Shown piece after piece: positions 18,401 through 26,467 of a stretch of DNA of 55,615 nt. Position 1 is the stretch's first letter. Each line of letters starts with the position of its first letter. The notes beneath the pieces were generated by a model. It searched no databases, was not told where the DNA came from, and worked only from the letters and a program-made list of their open reading frames with translations. A program made the translations under genes and the position numbers. Origin of the DNA: an uncultured Eubacteriales bacterium (GTDB lineage: Bacteria > Bacillota > Clostridia > Christensenellales > Aristaeellaceae); the NCBI GenBank assembly GCA_902800625.1, contig CADCFG010000039.1, positions 695 through 56,309 of the forward strand, read 5' to 3'.

Positions 18401-18478
18401 CAGGCCGGGCAGCGTCCCCAGGCTTCTGCGGGGCTGCCAGGCCGGTTTACTGTTCTTTTTTGAGGATTGCTTAGCCAC
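15440..18478 (-). CDS. CotH-family kinase with three lamin-tail domains and a membrane anchor
   Basis: The predicted 1012-residue protein has a basic N-terminus, one membrane helix (about 24-44), three lamin-tail domains (about 58-190, 212-350 and 368-500), a chitobiase/beta-hexosaminidase C-terminal-like domain (about 512-590, with IHYTLDYTDPTLDSPVY) and a CotH kinase domain (about 595-970). CotH features include IKLHGQFSRAEDQKAFKV (Lys region), FLLRSS, YWGHYNLRERI and FDLDWAF with the Asp pair near 865 and 867. CotH proteins are atypical kinases; B. subtilis CotH phosphorylates spore coat proteins. The topology puts the kinase outside the membrane. GTG 18478 is chosen because GGGAGG lies six bases upstream. 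The gene is followed by VTC, DUF4956 and LTD genes. Confidence 0.87.
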   Translation of the reverse strand: MAKQSSKKNSKPAWQPRRSLGTLPGLIALIGAAALAVTWLAQSSPLFTGGKAASGSGLRVSEVMTANASTLVGDAGIVDWVELENTSDSPINLDGYALMRQMKPSQAFTFTGGTLQPGEFVLVYTDGSGKPHQADGWHAPFRLPASGDELALIDKAGNGVDLVQLPALARDQVYCRDAAGEWTVSDFATPGQVNRAERLDSAAEKEIRVQEGALEITEVMTNNATFFADEDGQYPDYIEIHNRTNVPVNLEGWCLSDKSEKLMRWAFPDITLPADGYLAVHCSGEDRGADASHLHASFKLSKKGDDVFLTNPSGVTVSHVRAPLMEADQCYSLLETGWSKQFSPSPGYANTPAGADAAAEQIAINNTRGVRITEVLASSSKSDDWIELYNSTGAAVDLSGCGLSDNAGRPRKWQFPSGTVIQPGQYLGVFANGLDSASGDRIQTSYRLSSDGGYSVVLSEPDGTIFDRVFVPMQYQDISFGRMEGQGGLRYFTTVTPGAANSGQAYYGRAARPVYSVEGGLFNTGDVLNVELSVPSNCQIHYTLDYTDPTLDSPVYTGPIQITGTTILRTRVYGEGYLESFMDSQSYLYDVNNADGTVFVVSLVSDPYNLTSDEAGIMVKGPNATASYPYGSMNKGANFWMDWEREAHVEVFNPDGSTMISQECGIKLHGQFSRAEDQKAFKVIARNQYGANRFQAAIFSHRPYTEYQSFLLRSSSEDGDKTRFRDALLQRLVEGGCVDYQETEIGVLYIDGQYWGHYNLRERICKSQICQFEGWEGDEDDIDLIKANTNVMQGSNETMAQLLEYVKSHNMNTDEAWQVLDSAIDIPNYIEYMAAEMYTGNTDTLNVKRYRNPKTDGKWRWVLFDLDWAFYTDTNSPKRWQTPGGMGNKNRTDNTLFIACMKNSRFRDQFLTFLGEKMATTYSAESIKKMAEEFYNTIAPLMPEHYERWNFTESKHKSEIRAFLRYAEQRPMRMLQFIKYNDYTPLNQSQYEKYFGQVMAQLGVGYGDIKKP

Positions 18479-18604
18479 GCACTGCCTCCCTGTATAAATC
18501 AAGACACTATATCTTGTATATCATACTCTGTTTATATTGTGATATGATGTCAACAATCGGGCATTCCGATAAAAAGTTTCCTAATCCGGTGAAATAATTG
18601 TCGG

Positions 18605-20188
18605 TCAGTGCCAGTATCTGCGGCGATGGCGCTGCCTGCGGCGAAGGACCCACCAGGCCGCCGCGCCAAGCGCGCCGACGCCCGCGACGATGCCCAGCGC
18701 CACGCCGATGCCCGGAGCGCCGGAGCGCTCGTTGGCGGCCTGGGGCTCGGCCGTGGGGGCGGGCGCCTCCGTCGCCTCCGTCAAGGGCTCGGCCAGCGCA
18801 CTGTCGGCTGCCTCCGGCTCGATTGCCTCCGCGCCGGATTCCTCCGTGACATCCTGACCGGGATCGGTCTCCTTCGAATCGGTCATCTCCGGAGTCAGCG
18901 CATCCTCCCAGTCGTCGCCCTCCAGGTCGGCGTCCTCCAGGTCGTCGTGCTCAGCTTCCCCGACGCCAGCGGCGATCTCCTCGGCCGTGATGGCTCCGTC
19001 GGTGTGCTCCAGGAAGTCGTTTTTGGCCACGTCCTCGCCCACGGTGGAAAAGAACAGGCCGAACTTGGCGTTGTCGTACTTTCCGCCCTTTTTGACGTTG
19101 TAGTACTTCAGCTGGGAGGCCTGCTCCTGCATGCCGATCCAGGCCATCTTCAGCGCGGTCTTGCCGCCCAGGCCCGCCAGCTTCGTGTTCCAGTCCATCT
19201 TGATCCGGTGTTTGTTGTACAGGTGGTGGTACAGCTTCTTCACCTGCCAGGCCCCGTAGCGCAGCGCCGACTCAGGGTATTGATTCGGATCGGCGGCGGC
19301 TTCGATGGCGGGCATCATGGCGTGAGCGGTCAGCTTGTGCTGATCGTGGCCGTACTCGCCGTTCAGGTCCTGGGTGACGATCACCTCCGGCTGATAGCGG
19401 CGGATCTGTTCCGCGACCAGCTCAAGCACGTGGTCCTTGCCGCCCCATTTATTCAGTCCGGCCTCCATGGTCTTGGAGTGGCCGTCGGGCAGGTTCAGGA
19501 ACTGGGGATAGTTGCGCACGCCCATCTTCCACAGCGCGTTCAGCGCCTCGGCGCGGCGATAGCGGGTGCAGTTGGCCATGTACATCACCACGGTGGGGCG
19601 CTGGAAGGCCACTGCGTAATAGGGGATGGTGCCGCCCAGGAAGATCAGCTCGTCATCCTGGTGGGCGGAGACCACCATCAGGTCCGCCTTTTCCACCGGC
19701 GGCTGCCAGATTTGAAGTCCCTCCGGCGGGGTGCCGCTGGAGTACACCGCCACGGTGCAGATCTGCTGGCCCATGGCGGTCATGCGCAGCTGGATATACT
19801 TGGTCTCGGGCAGCAGGTCGAACACGGTATAGATGTTGGGAAAGGTGTCGTCCTGGTTGCGGATGCGCAGCACTTCCTTGCCCGCGCTGTATTCGATCAA
19901 TTCAAAGCCCGTGGGATCGAACATCCACTCGATTCGCAGCCATCCGGCTTCCCTGTCGTCGGGGATGTGCACGCCCACATAGGCGTCCCTTTTCGAATAC
20001 TCCCAGCAGCTGCGCACGTTCTTGTCGGTCAGCTTGCGCTTGGAGCCCTCTGAAACCACAAACTGGCACTTGCCGGTGATGCTCTTTGCCTTGGATTCTT
20101 CCGCCAGGGCGCATTGCGCAGCGGTGAGCGCCGCCGCCAGCAGGCACAGGCACAAAAGCGCCGCCAGCCTGCCAAGTTGCTTCTTCAT
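18605..20188 (-). CDS. Membrane-anchored PIG-L family deacetylase (second of a tandem pair)
   Basis: This is a 527-residue protein with a signal peptide (about 1-30), a discoidin-like beta-sandwich (about 35-160), and a PIG-L (LmbE-like) zinc deacetylase domain (about 165-400). The metal motif reads AHQDDE instead of the usual AHPDDE, and the later histidine motif is GEYGHDQHK. A long acidic, Pro/Ala/Glu-rich linker (about 405-495), a transmembrane helix and an Arg/His-rich tail end the protein. PIG-L enzymes remove N-acetyl groups from sugars such as GlcNAc. ATG 20188 follows GGAAG and starts 22 bases after its paralogue ends. It is very similar in plan to the upstream gene, so the two arose by duplication. 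The active domain faces outward. Confidence 0.85.
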   Translation of the reverse strand: MKKQLGRLAALLCLCLLAAALTAAQCALAEESKAKSITGKCQFVVSEGSKRKLTDKNVRSCWEYSKRDAYVGVHIPDDREAGWLRIEWMFDPTGFELIEYSAGKEVLRIRNQDDTFPNIYTVFDLLPETKYIQLRMTAMGQQICTVAVYSSGTPPEGLQIWQPPVEKADLMVVSAHQDDELIFLGGTIPYYAVAFQRPTVVMYMANCTRYRRAEALNALWKMGVRNYPQFLNLPDGHSKTMEAGLNKWGGKDHVLELVAEQIRRYQPEVIVTQDLNGEYGHDQHKLTAHAMMPAIEAAADPNQYPESALRYGAWQVKKLYHHLYNKHRIKMDWNTKLAGLGGKTALKMAWIGMQEQASQLKYYNVKKGGKYDNAKFGLFFSTVGEDVAKNDFLEHTDGAITAEEIAAGVGEAEHDDLEDADLEGDDWEDALTPEMTDSKETDPGQDVTEESGAEAIEPEAADSALAEPLTEATEAPAPTAEPQAANERSGAPGIGVALGIVAGVGALGAAAWWVLRRRQRHRRRYWH

Positions 20189-20210
20189 CCCGATCACTTC
20201 CAACGGTAAA

Positions 20211-21734
20211 CTACTTTTTGCGCCTGCGGGCGCGGCGGCGCCTGCCGCCGGCCAGCGTCTTCCAGGCGTACCAGCCTCCGCCGCCCAGGGCCGCCACGCC
20301 CGCCAGGATCAACACCACGGCCAATCCGCTGCCGCCGCCCTTTTCGTTGGCGGGCTGGGGCTGGGGCGCGGGCTCGGCCGTGACCACCGGGGCCTGGGTC
20401 GCCGCGGGCGCGGCCTCCGCGCTTTCCTCCACCGGTACCGGCTCGGACGTGGGCTCGGCCGTGGGCTCCGGGGTGGACAGGTTCCAGACGGGGTAGGCCG
20501 CGATCTCCTCGGCGTGCTCGGCCAAGTAGTTGGCGCTGGCGTCGGGGTCGATGTTCTCCAGGAAGTCCTTCTTCTCCACGTCCTCGCCCACGGTGCTGAA
20601 ATACAGGCCGAACTTGGCGTTGTCGTACTTGCTGTGGCTCTTCACGGCATAGTACTTGTCCTGGGAGGCGTGCTCCTTGAAGCCGATCTGGGCCACCTGC
20701 AGCGGCGAATAGCCGTTCAGGCTGTCCAGCTTGGTCTCCCAGTCCATCATGATCACGTTTTCCTTGTACAGGTGGTGGTACAGCTTCTTCACCTGCCACA
20801 CGCCGTAGATTTCAGCGGACTCGGGATATTGCGCCGGGTCGGCGGCGGCCTCGATGGCGGACATCATGATCCGCGCCGCGGCCTTGTGCTGGGCGTGGCC
20901 GTATTCGCCGTCCAGATCCTGGGTGACGATCACCTCCGGCTTGTAGCGCCGGATGCGCTGCACCACCAGCCCGCGCACGGTGTCCTCGCCGCCCCAGAGC
21001 CTGTACGCCTGGTTCACGGTGTCGCACTTCTCGTCGGGCAGGTTGATAAACTCCGGATAGTTCTTCACGCCCATCACCCACAGCGCGTTCAGCGCCTCCC
21101 GGCGACGGTTGCGGCTGCAGTTGGCCATGTACATCACCACGGTGGGCTTCTTCAGCGCCGTGGCGTAATAGGGGATCGTGCCGCCCAGGAAGATCAGCTC
21201 GTCGTCCTGGTGGGCGGAGACCACCATGATGTCCGCCTTGTCCACCGGTTTTTGCCACTGCTGCAGGGACTTGGCCGGCGTGCCGGGGCCGTAGACGCGC
21301 AGGTTGACGATCTTCTGGTCCTTCTCGCCCATCTGCAGCTTGATGTACTTTGTGCCGTCCAGCAGGTCAAAGAGCATGTAGATGCAGGGGAAGGTGGATG
21401 TCTGGTCCCGCTGGCGCAGGATGTTCATGTCCGCGTCGTACTCGACCAGCTGGAAGTCGGTGGGCTCGAAGAACCACTCGATCCTGAGCCAGCCCGCGCC
21501 GCCGTCTGGCAGCTTGATGCCCACGTAGCCGTCGGAGTGCTCGGCCCACCAGGCGGTGCTGACGGTGGAGTCGAACATCCGGTCCTTGTCGCCGGACTTC
21601 TCCGATACCTTCACGGCGCACTTCTTGGTGATGTCCGCCGCCTCGCCGCCCTCCGCGCGGGCGATGACCGGCATCCCGGCCAGCAGGCACAGGCACAGTG
21701 CAAGCGCCGCCAGCCGTCCCATCCATCTCTTCAT
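20211..21734 (-). CDS. Membrane-anchored PIG-L family deacetylase (first of a tandem pair)
   Basis: This is a 507-residue protein with a signal peptide (1-27), a discoidin-like domain (about 32-150), a PIG-L domain (about 168-385) with AHQDDE at 174-179 and GEYGHAQHK near 270, a Pro/Thr/Glu linker, a transmembrane helix near 468-490 and an Arg/Lys-rich tail. It is paralogous to the next gene: the MVVSAHQDDELIFLGGTIPYY core is nearly identical. The start ATG overlaps the hemW stop (ATGA, 21731-21734), which implies translational coupling to hemW. The likely substrate is an N-acetylated surface glycan; this is inference from the family and the topology. The chemistry of the Pro to Gln change in the metal motif is untested. 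Confidence 0.86.
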   Translation of the reverse strand: MKRWMGRLAALALCLCLLAGMPVIARAEGGEAADITKKCAVKVSEKSGDKDRMFDSTVSTAWWAEHSDGYVGIKLPDGGAGWLRIEWFFEPTDFQLVEYDADMNILRQRDQTSTFPCIYMLFDLLDGTKYIKLQMGEKDQKIVNLRVYGPGTPAKSLQQWQKPVDKADIMVVSAHQDDELIFLGGTIPYYATALKKPTVVMYMANCSRNRRREALNALWVMGVKNYPEFINLPDEKCDTVNQAYRLWGGEDTVRGLVVQRIRRYKPEVIVTQDLDGEYGHAQHKAAARIMMSAIEAAADPAQYPESAEIYGVWQVKKLYHHLYKENVIMMDWETKLDSLNGYSPLQVAQIGFKEHASQDKYYAVKSHSKYDNAKFGLYFSTVGEDVEKKDFLENIDPDASANYLAEHAEEIAAYPVWNLSTPEPTAEPTSEPVPVEESAEAAPAATQAPVVTAEPAPQPQPANEKGGGSGLAVVLILAGVAALGGGGWYAWKTLAGGRRRRARRRKK

Positions 21735-22861
21735 TCGTCTGCCTCCATCAATTCAAGAACCACGGCGTCCTGCACCTGCATCCCCCGCGGGGTCAGGCGC
21801 AGAAAGCCGTCGGAAATTTCAATAAAGCCGCCAGCAGCGAGCTTCGCGAGCGCCGCTTCCCGGCCGCGCTCGAATGGCGCGCCAAACGCCGCCGACCACG
21901 CGGCCAGATCCAGTCCCCGCGTGGTGCGGGTGGAGAGCATCAGCGTCTCCTCCATGGCGTCCGCCGCCGTCAGGCGCTGCTGATCCAGCCGACGTGCGCC
22001 GGACAGGTACCCATCCAGGGTCGCCGGGTTGGAGAACCGGGTGCCGTCCACCAGCGAATGGGCCGCGCAGCCCAGCCCCAGGTAGTCGCCCCGGTTCCAG
22101 TAGACCAGGTTGTGGCGGCATTCAAAGCCGGGCCGGGCGTAGTTGGATATCTCGTAGCGCGCAAGGCCCGCCGCCGCGAGCCGGGAGACCGCCTCCCGCT
22201 GCAGGGCGTTCACGGCGTCGTCGTCCGGCACGACGGCCTCGCCGCGTGCCACCCGCGCCGCCATGGGCGTGCCCTCCTCCACGATCAGGCTGTAGGCGGA
22301 GATGTGGGGAACACCCAGCCCAAGGGCCGCCTCCAGCGTATCCCGCCACTGGGCCATGGTCTGCCCCGGCAGGGCGTACATCAGATCGAGGTTGATGTTG
22401 GAAAAGCCCGCGCCCCGGGCCATGCGCACGGCCTCGCCGATCTGTGCCGCCGTGTGGATGCGGCCCAGGGACTGCAATAAGCCGTCGTCAAAGCTCTGGG
22501 CGCCCATGCTCAGACGGTTGACGCCCGCCCGCCCGTAAACGGCCAGCTTTTGAGGCGTCAGCGTGCCGGGGTTGCCCTCCAGGGTGATCTCCGCATCCGG
22601 CGCGAAGGGCCATATCCGCCGAGCCCGGGCGAGGGTTTCCTCAATATACCCGGCGTCCACCAGCGTGGGCGTGCCGCCGCCGAAGAACACCGTGGCGACC
22701 TCCCGGTCCGAAAGCTCGTCCCTCCAGCCCTCCATTTCGCCCCAGAGCGCCTCGAAATACCGACCCCACTCCCCCTCCCTGCCCGGGAAGGAGGCGAAGT
22801 CGCAGTAGGCGCACTTCGACCGGCAAAACGGAACGTGGATGTAGAGGGAAAGCGGCTTCAT
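21731..22861 (-). CDS. hemW: Radical SAM haem chaperone HemW (coproporphyrinogen dehydrogenase-like)
   Basis: The 376-residue protein starts with the radical SAM signature C-x3-C-x2-C in VPFCRSKCAYCDF, then FFGGGTPTLV, EGNPGTLT, RLSMGAQSFDD, NLDLMYALPGQT, the HISAYSLIVEEGTP segment and the C-terminal HemN-type domain (RYEISNYARPG, CRHNLVYW, GLGCAAHS). HemW binds haem and donates it to membrane proteins; such proteins were formerly annotated as HemN. The extra N-terminal Cys that defines true oxygen-independent HemN is absent. The start is ATG 22861 with GGAG eight bases upstream; an in-frame GTG at 22873 lacks a site. It is usually found beside lepA, as here. Confidence 0.9.
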   Translation of the reverse strand: MKPLSLYIHVPFCRSKCAYCDFASFPGREGEWGRYFEALWGEMEGWRDELSDREVATVFFGGGTPTLVDAGYIEETLARARRIWPFAPDAEITLEGNPGTLTPQKLAVYGRAGVNRLSMGAQSFDDGLLQSLGRIHTAAQIGEAVRMARGAGFSNINLDLMYALPGQTMAQWRDTLEAALGLGVPHISAYSLIVEEGTPMAARVARGEAVVPDDDAVNALQREAVSRLAAAGLARYEISNYARPGFECRHNLVYWNRGDYLGLGCAAHSLVDGTRFSNPATLDGYLSGARRLDQQRLTAADAMEETLMLSTRTTRGLDLAAWSAAFGAPFERGREAALAKLAAGGFIEISDGFLRLTPRGMQVQDAVVLELMEADE

Positions 22862-23093
22862 ACATTGCTCCACCCATCTGTCTGGGGTGTTGGGGGCGAC
22901 AGCGCCCCAACGCTTGATCGTTCGCGGCGGCGTGTACGGCGCGAACGCAGGTCATTTTTCAGAAGTGGAAATCTCATTTCCCGGATGAAAAATGCCAACC
23001 TTGCAGATTTTGCGGCCGGAGGACTTCAGTCCTCAAGCAAAATCTGGTGGGGGTGGTATTGGCGGGGGAGCTCGCTCCCCCGTCCAAAGAACG
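22862..23093. other. lepA-hemW intergenic region with stem-loops
   Basis: The 232 bases contain three hairpins: GTTGGGGGCG/CGCCCCAAC (22888-22910), an imperfect CAGATTTTGC/GCAAAATCTG stem enclosing AGGACTTCAGTCCT (23005-23046), and GGGGGAGC/GCTCCCCC (23064-23080) just after lepA. None has a clear T run on the minus strand. No gene or promoter was recognised. Confidence 0.5.
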
Positions 23094-24899
23094 TCAGTCC
23101 ATCTTCAGAACCGCCATGAACGCCTCGGAAGGCACAGCCACGCTGCCCACCTGGCGCATGCGCTTCTTGCCCTCCTTCTGCTTTTCCAGCAGCTTCTTCT
23201 TTCGGGAGATGTCGCCGCCATAGCACTTGGCCAGCACGTCCTTGCGCAGGGCCTTCACGGTCTCGCGGGCGATGACCTTGCCGCCGATGGCCGCCTGGAT
23301 GGGGATCTCGAACAGCTGCCGCGGGATGGCATCCTTCAATTTCTCGGCGATGCTGCGGCCCCGGGGATAGGCCCGGTCCTTGTGCACAATGATAGACAGC
23401 GCGTCACACTGCTCGCCGTTTAAGAGCATGTCAAGCTTGACCAGGTCGCTGCGCGCGTAGCCCTTGAGCTCATAGTCGAAGGAGGCGTAGCCCCGGGTGC
23501 GGCTCTTCAGCTGGTCGAAGAAGTCGTAGATCACCTCGTTCAGCGGCATGTCGTATTTCAGCAGCACGCGGCCGCCCTCGATGTATTTCATGTCCTTGAA
23601 GGTGCCGCGCTTGTCCTGGCACAGCTCCATGATCGCGCCCACGTAGTCCTGGGGCGTGATCACCTGGGCGTCCACCATGGGCTCCTCCATCCAGTCGATC
23701 TCCTGCACCGGGGGCAGGTTCGTGGGGTTGTCGATGAACACAGTCTCGCCGTCGGTCTTGACCACCTTGTAAACCACGCTGGGCGCGGTGGTGACCAGGT
23801 CCAGGTCGAACTCCCGCTCCAGTCGCTCCTGGATGATCTCCATGTGCAGAAGGCCCAGGAAGCCGCAGCGGAAGCCGTAGCCCAGGGCCACGGAGGTCTC
23901 CGGCTCGTAGGACAGGGCCGCGTCGTTCAGGCGCAGCTTCTCCAGTGCGTCCCGCAGGCTCTCGTAATCCGCGCCGTCGGCGGGATAGATGCCGCAGTAC
24001 ACCATGGGCAGCACCGGCTTGTAGCCCGGCAGGGGCTCGGCGGCGGGGTTGTCCGCCAGGGTGATGGTGTCGCCCACGCGGATGTCGGCGATGTCCTTGA
24101 TGGAGGCGGCGATATAGCCCACCTCGCCGGCGTTCAGGCTGTCCTTGGGGCTGTAGCCCAGGGGCAGGTAGGCGCCCACCTCTGTGACCTCAAACTCCCG
24201 GTTGCCCGCCATCATGCGGATGCGGTCGCCCACCTTCACGCTGCCGGCCTTGAGCCGCACCGAGGAGATGGCCCCGCGATAGTTGTCGTAGTAGGAATCG
24301 AAGATCAGCGCCTGCAAGGGGGCGTCCGCATCGTCGGCGGGGGCGGGCACGTTCTTCACGATGTCCTCCAGCACGTCGTCGATGCCGATGCCCTGCTTGG
24401 CGGACACCAGCGGGCAACCCTCGCAGTCCAGGCCGATCTCGTCCTCGATCTCCTGCTTCACCACCTCCGGCTGGGCCGAGGGCAGGTCGATCTTGTTGAT
24501 GACCGGCAGGATCTCCAAATCGTGCTCCAGCGCCATATAGACGTTGGCCAGCGTCTGGGCCTCGATGCCCTGGCTGGCGTCCACCACCAGGATCGCGCCC
24601 TCGCAGGCCGCCAGCGCCCTGGACACCTCGTAGGTGAAGTCCACGTGGCCGGGGGTGTCGATCAGGTTCAGGATGTACTCCTTGCCATCCTTCGCCACAT
24701 AGGGCATGCGCACGGCCTTCGACTTTATGGTGATGCCCCGTTCCCGCTCCAGCTCCATGCTGTCCAGCACCTGGTCGGTCATGTCCCGCTGCTTCATCAC
24801 GCCCGTGCGCTCCAGTATGCGGTCCGCCAGGGTGGACTTGCCGTGGTCGATGTGGGCAATGATGCAAAAATTGCGGATTCGGCTCTGGTCGTAGCTCAA
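23094..24899 (-). CDS. lepA: Elongation factor 4 (LepA)
   Basis: This is a 601-residue translational GTPase. G motifs are HIDHGKST (G1), RGITIKS (G2), DTPGHVDF (G3), NKIDLP (G4) and VSAKQGIG (G5). It continues through domains II and III and ends with the EF4-specific C-terminal domain ([41 protein letters not shown] region) and the [20 protein letters not shown] segment. EF4 back-translocates or rescues stalled ribosomes. TTG 24899 is chosen since GGAGG lies eight bases upstream and it gives the family length; an ATG at 24932 has no site. The promoter is TTGATT (24961-24966), 17 bases, TATGAT (24938-24943). Confidence 0.95.
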   Translation of the reverse strand: MSYDQSRIRNFCIIAHIDHGKSTLADRILERTGVMKQRDMTDQVLDSMELERERGITIKSKAVRMPYVAKDGKEYILNLIDTPGHVDFTYEVSRALAACEGAILVVDASQGIEAQTLANVYMALEHDLEILPVINKIDLPSAQPEVVKQEIEDEIGLDCEGCPLVSAKQGIGIDDVLEDIVKNVPAPADDADAPLQALIFDSYYDNYRGAISSVRLKAGSVKVGDRIRMMAGNREFEVTEVGAYLPLGYSPKDSLNAGEVGYIAASIKDIADIRVGDTITLADNPAAEPLPGYKPVLPMVYCGIYPADGADYESLRDALEKLRLNDAALSYEPETSVALGYGFRCGFLGLLHMEIIQERLEREFDLDLVTTAPSVVYKVVKTDGETVFIDNPTNLPPVQEIDWMEEPMVDAQVITPQDYVGAIMELCQDKRGTFKDMKYIEGGRVLLKYDMPLNEVIYDFFDQLKSRTRGYASFDYELKGYARSDLVKLDMLLNGEQCDALSIIVHKDRAYPRGRSIAEKLKDAIPRQLFEIPIQAAIGGKVIARETVKALRKDVLAKCYGGDISRKKKLLEKQKEGKKRMRQVGSVAVPSEAFMAVLKMD

Positions 24900-24937
24900 A
24901 ACGCAGTCCTCCGTCCCGTGAAATTCATACATTATAT

Positions 24938-24966
24938 ATCATAGAATATCAGTGTTAATTAATCAA
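24938..24966 (-). promoter_or_regulatory. lepA promoter
   Basis: On the minus strand TTGATT (24961-24966) and TATGAT (24938-24943) are separated by 17 bases. It may drive the whole downstream block starting with hemW. Confidence 0.72.
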
Positions 24967-25191
24967 GCGCTAGATAGAACGGCAGATTCCCGGAATGGCG
25001 TGGAACTTAAAGCGGCCTTCTCCTCTTGGGAAGGCTTGATTATGCATATTTATCAATATTCTTTGCATATCTATTCATTTACCACGGAAAATTATTTACA
25101 TCACGAAATCAAGAAAAATGCAAAATTATCAATCATCAACGTTTTGTGGCAGAAAATTGCAATTCTTAACATTTGGGTTGGCAGTTCTCTA

Positions 25192-25221
25192 TTGCCTTTT
25201 GGGGGCTGTTTATTGTATAAT
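25192..25221 (+). promoter_or_regulatory. Promoter of the TRAP uptake genes
   Basis: TTGCCT (25192-25197), 18 bases, TATAAT (25216-25221). The 369-base divergent gap between lepA and this operon is notably AT-rich at 25040-25150, a possible UP element, and holds no gene. A small GGCCGTATTTGCGGCC stem (25234-25249) follows the predicted transcript start. Confidence 0.72.
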
Positions 25222-25268
25222 ACAATCATTAAAAGGCCGTATTTGCGGCCATGAATGGAGGAACCAAC

Positions 25269-26213
25269 ATGAAGAAGATTCTGTCCCTGGTCATCGCGAT
25301 GGTCCTGGCCCTGGGCTGCACCGCGGCTCTGGCCGACCTGCAGTTCGGCACCGGCGGCGAGTCCGGCACCTACTACGGCTACGGCACCGTGCTGGCCCAG
25401 TACATCTCCGACAACACCGACGTGAAGATCACCGTCGTCTCCAGCGGCGGCTCCACCGCCAATATCGACGACCTGGAGGCCGACACCCGCCAGCTGGGCT
25501 TCGTGCAGAACGACGTGGCCTACTACGCCGTGAACGGCGTCCGCCTGTTCGACGGTGCGCCCGTGGAGAACTTCTCCGCCCTGGCCGCGCTGTACATCGA
25601 GGCCGTGCAGGTCGTCACCAACAACCCCGACATCAAGTCCATCGAGGACCTGAAGGGCAAGAACGTGTCCATCGGCGCCGCCGGCTCCGGCGTGTACTTC
25701 AACGCCATCGACTTCCTGCAGGTCTACGGCCTGACCGAGGATGACATCAGCGCCCAGTACCTGAACTTCCAGGAGACCTGCGACGCGCTGAAGGACGGCA
25801 AGATCGACGCGGGCTTCATCGTGGCCGGTGCTCCCACCCCCGCCATCACCGAGCTGTGCACCACCCAGGGCGCCCGGCTGCTGAGCCTGGACGCGGACCA
25901 CATCGCCGCGCTGCAGGACATCTCCGCCGCCTACGCCGAGACCACCATCCCCGCCGGCACCTATGACGGCATCGACGAGGATGTCACCACCGTGGGCATG
26001 AAGGCCACCATCGTCGCCAACGACTCCGTGACCGAGGACGAGGCCTACACCATCGTCAAAACCATCTTCGAGGGCAAGGACGAGATCACCGAGGGCCACG
26101 CCAAGGGCGCCGAGCTGGATCTGGAGTTCGCCTCCACCTGCGGCATCCCCTACAACGCCGGCGCTGCCAGGTACTTCGCCGAGCAGGGCATCGAGGTCGA
26201 GACCGCTGAATAA
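25269..26213 (+). CDS. TAXI-family TRAP transporter substrate-binding protein
   Basis: This is a 314-residue exported binding protein. A signal peptide covers about residues 1-20 (MKKILSLVIAMVLAL). The mature part opens with the TAXI signature LQFGTGGESGTYYGYG, followed by the VVSSGGSTANIDDL and LGFVQNDVAYYA segments and the second-lobe FIVAGAPTPAITEL. TAXI proteins deliver substrates to TRAP permeases, which use ion gradients; known examples bind glutamate or other carboxylates, but the ligand cannot be told here. The start ATG 25269 follows GGAGG; an ATG 18 bases earlier overlaps that site and is rejected. The fused permease follows at 26468 after a repeat-containing gap. Confidence 0.92.
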   Translation: MKKILSLVIAMVLALGCTAALADLQFGTGGESGTYYGYGTVLAQYISDNTDVKITVVSSGGSTANIDDLEADTRQLGFVQNDVAYYAVNGVRLFDGAPVENFSALAALYIEAVQVVTNNPDIKSIEDLKGKNVSIGAAGSGVYFNAIDFLQVYGLTEDDISAQYLNFQETCDALKDGKIDAGFIVAGAPTPAITELCTTQGARLLSLDADHIAALQDISAAYAETTIPAGTYDGIDEDVTTVGMKATIVANDSVTEDEAYTIVKTIFEGKDEITEGHAKGAELDLEFASTCGIPYNAGAARYFAEQGIEVETAE

Positions 26214-26304
26214 GCCCCTCGCCCCAAAGGCACTCTGATTCGTTCGGGGCTGCGGTTGAGTAAGCCGCAGCCCCGTATCATCATCGAATCATCCCGTTTA
26301 CGCA

Positions 26305-26426
26305 TCGTACAGATCCTTCGACTGCGCCTTGCTTCACGCAAGGCTTCGCTCAGGATGACAGGCGCCGTGTATGTGTCATTCTGAGCGGAGCATCGCAGCC
26401 GGCGATGCGCAGTCGAAGAATCTGTG
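26305..26426. repeat. Inverted-repeat intergenic element
   Basis: AGATCCTTCGACTGCGC (26310-26326) is inverted at 26408-26424 (GCGCAGTCGAAGAATCT), and TCAGGATGACA (26350-26360) faces TGTCATTCTGA (26375-26385). The arrangement allows one long imperfect hairpin. It resembles a palindromic intergenic repeat that is widespread in bacterial genomes. It sits between the binding protein and permease genes and could reduce read-through or stabilise the upstream transcript. Confidence 0.7.
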
Positions 26427-26467
26427 CGTCACGTGCTGAATCAACAACATAGAAGGAGGCCGACTGC

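Noticed and set aside
15611..18463. A very long open frame (about 950 codons) on the plus strand opposite the CotH gene, and similar long antisense frames opposite the TRAP permease, lepA, hflX, prfC and typA
   Set aside because: They lack family features, are rich in Val/Gly/His/Arg with low complexity, have no ribosome binding sites, and arise from high GC at third codon positions of the real genes.
18479..18604. Promoter for the CotH-VTC genes in the 126-base gap
   Set aside because: TTGACA is present (18548-18553, minus strand), but the best -10 box (TATGAT, 18520-18525) is 22 bases away, too far for a confident call.
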